This document shows, one piece after another, positions 17,201 through 21,125 of a DNA stretch of 21,125 nt (the stretch's first letter is position 1; every line of letters begins with the position of its first letter). The notes under the pieces are model-generated. The model searched no databases and had not been told where the DNA came from. It saw only the letters and a program-made list of their open reading frames with translations. The stretch covers positions 1-21,125 of the forward strand of contig CAJUKT010000043.1 of the NCBI GenBank assembly GCA_910587255.1, written 5' to 3'. The DNA comes from an uncultured Oscillospiraceae bacterium. GTDB taxonomy: Bacteria; Bacillota; Clostridia; Oscillospirales; Oscillospiraceae. Made by a program: the position numbers and the translations under genes.

Positions 17201-17333
17201 CGGCCGTTCTGCTTTTGCACTTCTCCGTGGCCGATGCGCTGAGGTCGAAGGAGTAACCGTCCTCCGTCTCAACGGCGTAGCTCATCACTGCCCGGGCGGA
17301 CAGCTGAAAAATTTGATATCTGGATTGGGCCAC
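14259..17333 (-). CDS. RNA-dependent RNA polymerase (RDR/QDE-1-type) homologue, 1024 residues
   Basis: The GTG start at 17333 is chosen because GGGAGG lies seven bases before it; an earlier in-frame GTG would place that site inside the gene. Motifs of the two-double-psi-barrel RDR family occur in order: DGEGLIS (residues 241-247; eukaryotic DGxGxIS), SFQIRLPYVKGML (about 266-278; RDR AFQIR-x-x-G-x-KG), LLRNPH followed by acidic residues (539-544; RDR KNPC-x-HPGD), GGADYDGD (587-594; RDR GSDLDGD), and EIDSAKSGV (703-711; RDR VDFPKTG). D590, D592 and D594 should bind catalytic magnesium as in QDE-1 and phage YonO. The length fits eukaryotic RDRs. The protein therefore probably polymerises RNA, but the template (RNA or DNA) cannot be read from sequence: YonO is DNA-dependent. 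It is first in an operon with the 287-residue protein, divergent from an HTH gene and beside mobilization genes. Confidence 0.88.
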   Translation of the reverse strand: MAQSRYQIFQLSARAVMSYAVETEDGYSFDLSASATEKCKSRTAAHEQNSNALFFQAMCVLRGDSYTEPNDGTLIPDLSDAIFYMDFDRVFDRSAASKKQRVRQEKARAMFRPEGVGLDFGSGTHRYVAFERSGSMSRQARLSFIQADLYDTVRRRIMLGMDIDQCQLSKLYAYNGLMLSSGTRIDGVDIDRPHRVIVVENQTRTEHLVPVITVEDDGSEDTMRSYHRVEKKTDVEITCFDGEGLISPRFATQIDRALCGGHVHTSFQIRLPYVKGMLHQVDFHTFLTDCGTRTVTDLWGVEHRVKDVGVILTRSMCKGLGWMTECGMTWDDYWDAFRRYRHALYITNVSKEKPERFTELNYQFLTTVSVRADEFRPADLPDGWDHSPEEDERHWLTKQTELAYYNFRANVQFRQDYFLRALEGRHFWEREKGRDYYLAAVLKKNPRFIDEPVYTQTLDDMAEHIVKNYAVGRLIVAGDNRYLSGDLLDLLVGLLDFGQVRTKRERTFYASAFTNIQHFPNGAFYAPGAAYPRQEVCTLLRNPHIARNEEIQLSCYDDKNNMRHYYFHQLTDVVMVSSNMLAAERLGGADYDGDMVKTIADPIINACVRRNYDIDRFEKYKSLENRENIPLLMIPAAEPRIRSAHDWEARFEVVRDTFSSRVGQICNAALDRSIIAYNENSDDEERQRCREETELLAILTGLEIDSAKSGVRPDLEGFLAQRTVKRTSFLQYKYLAEHASTRRAWYEPTHAAKLKAFFDKVDWSQVDSNVERLPYLAHQLKKHTPKLKAIPAQDEELFTFAVQPDWQSKLDKGIFGMVSALLKDYEACLSRIRACRVPVQSKGRKNDVERILFSRGQEDDWDVDELYAQLGELPPERVAEVLDALCREGWQFLGTDVRERFLLEWLPEFEELFDLLTDFRSSGYRVLWDILLDIDQENTAQDRKRLSRDGDSPAFTAMMEAYQKKTASQSYRDVVSAKCRELIEQIMKPAIAVRYVVALGKRGLLWELLEDAVLPNVLEVRHAE

Positions 17334-17355
17334 GTCTTCACCTCCCAGCAGTAAT

Positions 17356-17383
17356 ATTTTACCACACACAAGTGAAAACGCAA
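17356..17383 (-). promoter_or_regulatory. Promoter of the polymerase operon
   Basis: On the minus strand TTGCGT (17383-17378) and TAAAAT (17361-17356) are separated by 16 bp. TGG before TAAAAT gives an extended -10. The start site would lie about 15 bases before the GGGAGG ribosome binding site, leaving a very short leader. Confidence 0.6.
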
Positions 17384-17395
17384 TATGAATATTGC
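17380..17395. promoter_or_regulatory. Palindromic operator overlapping the -35 box
   Basis: GCAATATGAATATTGC is a 7-bp perfect inverted repeat with a 2-bp centre. It overlaps the -35 element of the polymerase promoter, and another half-site GCAATAT lies at 17416-17422. It is the kind of site a dimeric repressor would use. The divergent HTH protein at 17505 is a candidate, but the assignment is inference. Confidence 0.55.
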
Positions 17396-17430
17396 CCCCA
17401 CAAATTCCTGTGGGAGCAATATTTTATTTT
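17388..17430 (+). terminator. Hairpin with T-rich tail in the divergent region
   Basis: A 15-bp arm pair with one mismatch (17388-17402 with 17409-17423) is followed by TTATTTT on the plus strand. It could terminate or attenuate plus-strand transcription before the HTH gene, or be part of the operator. A weak candidate promoter for the HTH gene (TTGCGC at 17429, TCAAAT at 17452) lies just beyond it. Confidence 0.45.
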
Positions 17431-17504
17431 GCGCGGAGGAAGGGGGACAAGTCAAATATTCCGCATTGGGCTATCAACCGACGGACAACGAAAGGAGAAC
17501 CACC

Positions 17505-17891
17505 ATGTCAATTTTAGGAGAGCGCTATTTCAAAACCAGCAATGCCATCTACTGCTACGGACTGGGCTGCCGGGAGCTGGCAGTGTACGGCTACCTGCGT
17601 TCCCGCGCGGGGAGCAAGGAAACCTGCTGGCCCAGTATGCAGACCATCGCCGCCGCCTGCGGCTGCTCCGACACCACGGCCCGCAAGGCGGTGGACGAGC
17701 TGGAGCGGCGGGGCTTCATCCGCAGGGTGGCCACCTATGCCACCGATAAGAGGGGCCGGAGGCGGCAGTGCAACAACACCTACTATCTGCTGGATCTGCC
17801 GTCCCTGCCCGGGCCGAGGGACAGGCTGACCTACCACGAGGAAGGCCCAGATGTTGGGGCGCAGGGCAGAACGAAGGAAAAAGCAGGATAA
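17505..17891 (+). CDS. HTH DNA-binding protein of the mobilizable module
   Basis: This 128-residue protein starts at ATG 17505 with AAAGGAG at 17491-17497. Residues 20-70 (CRELAVYGYLRSRAG, WPSMQTIAAACGCSDTTARKAVDELERRGFIRRV) form a winged helix like the HTH_36 domains of clostridial mobile-element proteins, which include replication initiators and regulators. A basic wing (TDKRGRRRQCNNTYYL) follows. It lies divergently to the polymerase operon and upstream of mobC and the relaxase. It may repress the shared intergenic region or aid replication of the excised element. A terminator follows its stop. Confidence 0.75.
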   Translation: MSILGERYFKTSNAIYCYGLGCRELAVYGYLRSRAGSKETCWPSMQTIAAACGCSDTTARKAVDELERRGFIRRVATYATDKRGRRRQCNNTYYLLDLPSLPGPRDRLTYHEEGPDVGAQGRTKEKAG

Positions 17892-17895
17892 ACAC

Positions 17896-17917
17896 CGGGC
17901 GTCACAAGTGACACCCG
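17896..17917. repeat. Inverted repeat, possible oriT component
   Basis: CGGGCGTCAC at 17896-17905 pairs with GTGACACCCG at 17908-17917 with one mismatch and a 2-bp centre. It overlaps no gene and starts a chain of inverted repeats leading to mobC. Confidence 0.45.
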
Positions 17918-17926
17918 CTGGGCCAC

Positions 17927-17950
17927 AAACGCCCGCAGTGCGGGCGTTTT
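17927..17950 (+). terminator. Terminator after the HTH gene
   Basis: A perfect 10-bp stem AAACGCCCGC/GCGGGCGTTT (17927-17936 with 17940-17949) with a 3-nt loop is followed by T. It is a compact intrinsic terminator 35 bp after the stop. Confidence 0.65.
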
Positions 17951-17988
17951 CCAGGAGCTGTAAATGGGGCCAAAAGCAGAGGGGAAAT

Positions 17989-18054
17989 GCGCCGTTGGGG
18001 TCAAGAATCCCCAAACGGCGCAAAACAACAGGCTTTACGCAGGGGTCAAACCCC
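17989..18054. other. Candidate origin of transfer (oriT) upstream of mobC
   Basis: An imperfect inverted repeat (17989-18000 with 18009-18021: GCGCCGTTGGGG and CCCCAAACGGCGC) surrounds TCAAGAAT. A second hairpin, GGGGT/ACCCC, is at 18042-18054. Both have a GGGGTCAA core followed by CCCC, so the core repeats 45 bp apart. Inverted repeats immediately upstream of mobC and relaxase genes are the usual place for oriT. The nick site cannot be assigned. Confidence 0.45.
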
Positions 18055-18069
18055 GGAAAGGAGCAGAAA

Positions 18070-18471
18070 ATGAGCAAAAAAGACAAGCTGGCGGTCTATC
18101 TCACACCGGAAAAAAAGGCCGAGCTGGAGCGGCGCTGCCACGAGGACGGAAGCAGGAGTATGACCGCGTTCATCGAACACGCGCTGGACTTCTATCTGGA
18201 CTATCTCAGCGCTCAGGACGCAGGGCTGTTTCTCCCCGTCGCTGTCCGATCCTGTATCAACGGGCGGCTGGGCACCATGGAAAACCGCATGGCGTCGCTG
18301 ATGTTCAAGCTGACGGTGGAGTTGGATATGTGCATGAGCATCCTTGCGGACTGCACAGAGCTGGACGAGGAATATCTGCGGCGCAAACGCGCGGAGAGCG
18401 TGGAACGTGCGAAGCGCACCAACGGCCAGACGCGCTTCGAGCAGATCGCGCGTCACATTGAGGACGACTGA
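18070..18471 (+). CDS. MobC-like ribbon-helix-helix relaxosome protein
   Basis: This 133-residue protein starts at ATG 18070 with AAAGGAG at 18057-18063. Longer in-frame starts are rejected because they run through the terminator and the hairpin region. KLAVYLTPEKKAELERRC is the beta strand and first helix of a ribbon-helix-helix DNA-binding domain, and SRSMTAFIEHALDFYLDYL is the second helix. The rest is helical (RRKRAESVERAKRTNGQTR at the end). Such proteins bind oriT and guide the relaxase. Its stop shares one base with the relaxase start (TGATG), giving translational coupling. Confidence 0.82.
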   Translation: MSKKDKLAVYLTPEKKAELERRCHEDGSRSMTAFIEHALDFYLDYLSAQDAGLFLPVAVRSCINGRLGTMENRMASLMFKLTVELDMCMSILADCTELDEEYLRRKRAESVERAKRTNGQTRFEQIARHIEDD

Positions 18472-20414
18472 TGCCCAAGCTGATTCTGAAAAGCCCGTAC
18501 ATCAAGTGCGGCGGCGCAGGCGGAGGTGGTGGCTATCTGCGCTACATCGGGACACGGGACGGCGTAGAGCTGGTGCCTGACGACCGTCCTGCCACCAAGC
18601 GTCAGGAGCAGCTGATTCGTTCGCTGGTGCGGGACTTCCCAGACAGCAAGGAACTGTTGGAGTACGCCGACTGGGAGGCATCGCGCACTAAGGCCCACGC
18701 CTCCGCGTTCATCACCACGGCGATGGAATGCAACTGGGAGCAGGCCAACTGCTCCGATGTTTACCTGGAGTACATCGCCACCCGTCCGCGGGTGGAACGA
18801 CTGGGCAGTCACGGCCTGTTTGGCGATGATGACACCGTGGATATGCAAAGGGCGGCGGCGGAGCTGGACAGTTACACCGGCAACGTGTGGACGCACATCA
18901 TCTCACTAAAGCGGGAGGATGCGGCGCGGCTGGGATACGACAGGGCAGCGGCGTGGCGGGATCTGCTCCGCCAGGAGCGGAACGAGATCGCCGCCGCTAT
19001 GAGCATACCGCTGGATCACTTCCGCTGGTACGCCGCTTTCCATGACGAGGGAAGTCATCCCCATGTCCACATGATGGCGTGGTCGAGCCAACCCAAGGAG
19101 GGCTGGCTCGACCAGGACGGCATTCGCAAAATCAAATCCACGCTGACCAATCAAATTTTCCACCAGGAGATGCTCCACCTGTACGAACAGAAAACCGTCT
19201 CCCGGGACGAACTGGTGCGTGAGGCGCGGGCGTCCATGCTGGCGCTGGTGAAGGAGATGCGCCAAGGTATCTGCGACCACCCGGAGACGGAAGAATTGAT
19301 CCTGAAGCTGTCTCAGGAGTTGGGTAATGTGAAGGGCCAGAAGAAGTACGGCTATCTGCCCAAACGGGTGAAAAAGTTGGTGGATGAGGTGGTGGACGAA
19401 ATGGAGCGGCTGCCCGCGGTGGCTAAATGCTATGAACAGTGGCAAATGTTGCAGGGTGAGGTGGAGGGCTATTATTCCGATGCACCGCCCAAGAAACAAA
19501 AGCTGTCTGAGCAAAAGGAATTTCGACAGATCAAGAATGCCGTGGTGTCGGAGGCGGAGAACCTCCGTTTGTCCGCGTTGACCTTCGAGGGAGAGCAGCA
19601 GCCGGGCGAGGACGACGGCTACGATCATACCCGCAACGAGTGGTACTGGAAAATGAAGCGGATCCTGGACGATTCGGAGGAGTCCATAGAAAACAAGGAC
19701 TGGGCGGTATCGGAGATGCGGGAACTGGCGGACTACGGTGTGTCCCAGGCGTGGTATGTGCTGGGGACGCTATATCGGGACGGCGGCATCCTCATCCCGG
19801 ACAGCATATTATCGGCGGAGGCGTTCACAAAAGCGGCACAGGCGGGGATGGTCCCGGCCCAGTGTGCGCTGGGTGAATTGCTGCTCTCGGATGATCTGGA
19901 TGTGCGCGACCCGTTTGCAGGAATGGAATGGCTGGAGTGTGCGTGGGAAGGAGGTTCGCTCCGCGCCGGGTATCGTCTGGCAAAGGAATACCTCAGCGGG
20001 GAGAATGTTGCCAAAGATGTGGAGCGCGGGCTGGAATATCTGACCACGTGTGCTGGAGAGGGCCATCCCGGCGCGCAGTATTTGCTGGGCAAGCTGTACC
20101 TCGTGGGTCAAGAGATTCCGCAAGACATGGAGCAAGCTGAATACTGGCTGTCCCGAGCGGCGGCCCAGGGCAACGAATACGCCGGCCTTCTGCTGGAGCG
20201 TACGGAGGAGCCCCCAATGGCCGGAGCGGCACTGGCCGTGATTCGCCTGCTCCACAGCATGAGTCACATTTTCCAGGACAACTCCCTGCCCAAGCATAGC
20301 CCAGTGGGTATACGGACTGACCGCAAACTGTTGCAGAAAATCCGGGAGAAGAAGATTGCCATGGGCCACAAGCCCGATGACCACCCGGACGAGGGGATGA
20401 CCATGGGCTGGTGA
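18471..20414 (+). CDS. MobP3-type relaxase with C-terminal Sel1-like repeats
   Basis: This 647-residue protein begins MPKLILKSPYIK, with YIGTRDGVE at about 25-33 and YIATRPRVERLGSHGLF at 101-117, the hallmarks of clostridial MobP3 relaxases. FRWYAAFHDEGSHPHVHMM (184-202) holds the metal-binding histidines H191, H196, H198 and H200. The nucleophile is probably a tyrosine in one of the YI-x-TR motifs. It should nick oriT and lead single-stranded DNA into a recipient, using another element's conjugation pore because none is encoded here. Residues about 410-575 contain three to four Sel1/TPR-like repeats (SQAWYVLGTLYRDGG, AQCALGELLLSDD, AQYLLGKLYLVGQ), a protein-interaction region. The C-terminus is basic (KLLQKIREKK). 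It is coupled to mobC. Confidence 0.92.
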   Translation: MPKLILKSPYIKCGGAGGGGGYLRYIGTRDGVELVPDDRPATKRQEQLIRSLVRDFPDSKELLEYADWEASRTKAHASAFITTAMECNWEQANCSDVYLEYIATRPRVERLGSHGLFGDDDTVDMQRAAAELDSYTGNVWTHIISLKREDAARLGYDRAAAWRDLLRQERNEIAAAMSIPLDHFRWYAAFHDEGSHPHVHMMAWSSQPKEGWLDQDGIRKIKSTLTNQIFHQEMLHLYEQKTVSRDELVREARASMLALVKEMRQGICDHPETEELILKLSQELGNVKGQKKYGYLPKRVKKLVDEVVDEMERLPAVAKCYEQWQMLQGEVEGYYSDAPPKKQKLSEQKEFRQIKNAVVSEAENLRLSALTFEGEQQPGEDDGYDHTRNEWYWKMKRILDDSEESIENKDWAVSEMRELADYGVSQAWYVLGTLYRDGGILIPDSILSAEAFTKAAQAGMVPAQCALGELLLSDDLDVRDPFAGMEWLECAWEGGSLRAGYRLAKEYLSGENVAKDVERGLEYLTTCAGEGHPGAQYLLGKLYLVGQEIPQDMEQAEYWLSRAAAQGNEYAGLLLERTEEPPMAGAALAVIRLLHSMSHIFQDNSLPKHSPVGIRTDRKLLQKIREKKIAMGHKPDDHPDEGMTMGW

Positions 20415-20429
20415 CGTTGAAATTTTCGT

Positions 20430-20440
20430 AGGGTTACCCT
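20430..20440. promoter_or_regulatory. Small palindrome after the relaxase gene
   Basis: AGGGTTACCCT is an 11-base palindrome 16 bp after the relaxase stop, flanked by direct AATTTT repeats at 20421 and 20442. It could be an operator for the excisionase-like gene that follows. No protein is assigned to it. Confidence 0.35.
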
Positions 20441-20452
20441 AAATTTTGGGGA

Positions 20453-20498
20453 GGAACTATATCAACAAGACGCATCCAACAAACTAAAAACCCTTCCG
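20453..20498 (+). repeat. Copy B of the direct repeat
   Basis: This matches 12855-12901 (one difference in the first 30 bases). It lies 23 bp before the start of the excisionase-like gene. It is in frame with that gene as an upstream extension, but a stop at about 20429 and the better ribosome binding site argue that it is untranslated. Confidence 0.7.
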
Positions 20499-20521
20499 CA
20501 CAGGAGGGAGAAAGGACGATT

Positions 20522-20728
20522 ATGAGGAAAACACAGTACACCTCGTACGACCAACTGCCGCTAATGCTGTCCGTTCCCGAGGTGGCGGCGGTGCTGGGCA
20601 TCAGCCGCGCCGGGGCCTATGAACTGGTGCGCGCTGAGGGCTTTCCGGCATTGAAGATTGGCAGTAGGATCGTGGTACCGAAGGAGAAATTCCTCGGCTG
20701 GATCGACACGCAGATGGCAAGAGACTAA
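20522..20728 (+). CDS. Excisionase-family HTH protein
   Basis: This 68-residue protein starts at ATG 20522 with AAAGGA at 20511-20516. LMLSVPEVAAVLGISRAGAYELVRAEGFPALKIGSRIVVPKEKFLGWID is a MerR-like/excisionase winged helix (HTH_17 type), about the full length of that family. In related mobilizable elements an integrase gene follows such a protein, but here none does: 225 bp later comes the end of a gene on the other strand. It may be an orphaned excisionase or a transcriptional regulator of the module. Confidence 0.82.
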   Translation: MRKTQYTSYDQLPLMLSVPEVAAVLGISRAGAYELVRAEGFPALKIGSRIVVPKEKFLGWIDTQMARD

Positions 20729-20892
20729 TAAGTCGAGCCTGTGTAAAACAGACGAGTACATCAAGATCACCGAGAGCGGTATGAATAACCTTGTTCGGTG
20801 GAGAGGGCAGTACTTCAAATGGTGGCTGGAGGAACAGCCTGGGTATACGCTGTACACCCGCTACCCCGGAATAAGCGCCCTGCAATATAAAT

Positions 20893-20924
20893 GGTCGGCG
20901 CTCCACAAGCGCGGAGCGCCGACC
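20893..20924. terminator. Bidirectional hairpin between convergent genes
   Basis: A perfect 12-bp GC-rich stem (20893-20904 with 20913-20924) with an 8-nt loop lies between the HTH gene and the minus-strand gene. Towards the minus strand it is followed by ATTTATATT, so it probably terminates that gene. The rest of 20729-20953 holds no supported gene. Confidence 0.55.
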
Positions 20925-20953
20925 GCTTGGCGTTGCTGAGGACTACACAACGC

Positions 20954-21124
20954 TCAGAAATTCTGCTCATAAATCGCCGACGCGAGCCGGGCATTGCCAA
21001 AGTCGATCACCGTCCACCCCAAGGATATATCCTGATTTTCGCAAAGCGCAAGCAGCCGGGGATTGAGTTCTTTGGCGTAGCGATACGGGTGCCCGAACGT
21101 CATATGCCCCTTGGTGCTGAGGAA
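20954..21124 (-). CDS. C-terminus of a minus-strand gene, possibly a phosphodiesterase
   Basis: The last 56 codons of a gene entering from the right edge, with stop TGA at 20956-20954. The peptide includes HMTFGHPYRYAKELNPRLL and ends LGWTVIDFGNARLASAIYEQNF. The ending (V-x-DF-x-x-x-x-L-x-x-AI-x-x-NF) recalls the last strand and helix of bacterial phosphatidylinositol-specific phospholipase C-like proteins. This is a weak resemblance, and the catalytic part is outside the window. It is probably host chromosome flanking the mobilizable module. Confidence 0.55.
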   Translation of the reverse strand, partial: FLSTKGHMTFGHPYRYAKELNPRLLALCENQDISLGWTVIDFGNARLASAIYEQNF

Positions 21125-21125
21125 C

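Noticed and set aside
14259..17333. Idea that the large protein is a reverse transcriptase or a retron/DRT defence enzyme
   Set aside because: There is no YxDD-type palm motif; the DxDGD and surrounding motifs belong to the double-psi-barrel polymerases.
20781..20939. 52-codon frame after the excisionase-like gene
   Set aside because: It has no ribosome binding site, spans the 12-bp terminator hairpin, and its composition (many Trp, Arg) matches no family I recognise.

Overview
The window looks like a GC-rich gut Clostridia genome (Oscillospiraceae/Flavonifractor-like). This is inferred from SLH surface-protein architecture, strong GGAGG-type ribosome binding sites, Tn916-family recombination genes, a DUF6809-type small protein and a MobP3-type relaxase. 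No rRNA or tRNA gene is visible, so the host is not fixed more closely.

Left part (1-6321): the 3' portion of a very large surface protein. It has glycine-rich tandem repeats, then YDG/MBG-like beta domains, then three C-terminal SLH domains; its start lies outside the window. A 582-bp non-coding stretch follows, with two intrinsic terminators, a perfect 15-bp inverted repeat and a hairpin that buries the next gene's ribosome binding site.

Integrative-element end (6904 to about 10260): sigma-factor-like protein, a 686-bp hairpin-rich non-coding region, a PemK/MazF-like protein with a C-terminal cysteine cluster, a Tn916-type excisionase (ATGA overlap with the PemK gene) and a Tn916-type tyrosine integrase with its own promoter. 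This is the recombination end of a Tn916/Tn1549-family element. The DNA beyond it becomes AT-richer and starts with a 5'-truncated reading frame, consistent with the element end lying near 10255-10272.

Middle (10273-12817): a gene remnant, a TPR lipoprotein, a single-pass membrane protein overlapped by what looks like the C-terminal piece of a beta-propeller protein, and a frameshifted remnant of a VanT/alanine-racemase-type C-terminus.

Right part (12855-20728): a mobilizable module. It contains a DUF6809-like protein, a divergent two-gene operon on the minus strand, an HTH protein, a MobC-like ribbon-helix-helix protein, a MobP3-type relaxase with Sel1 repeats, and an excisionase-like HTH protein with no integrase beside it. 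The minus-strand operon is the most notable content. Its first gene encodes a 1024-residue homologue of eukaryotic RNA-dependent RNA polymerases (QDE-1/RDR two-barrel family) with the DxDGD catalytic motif and at least four further RDR-like motifs in the right order. Its second gene overlaps the first by 11 nt and encodes an unrecognised 287-residue protein with a possible zinc site. An operator-like palindrome overlaps the -35 box of this operon, and candidate oriT hairpins lie before mobC. A roughly 47-bp near-identical direct repeat lies before the first and last + strand genes of the module.

The window ends in the C-terminus of a minus-strand gene (20954-21124), possibly a phosphodiesterase. 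The working hypothesis is that the single-chain polymerase and its partner serve a mobile element, for example by expressing incoming transferred DNA, in defence or counter-defence, or in RNA-templated synthesis. The sequence does not decide between these.
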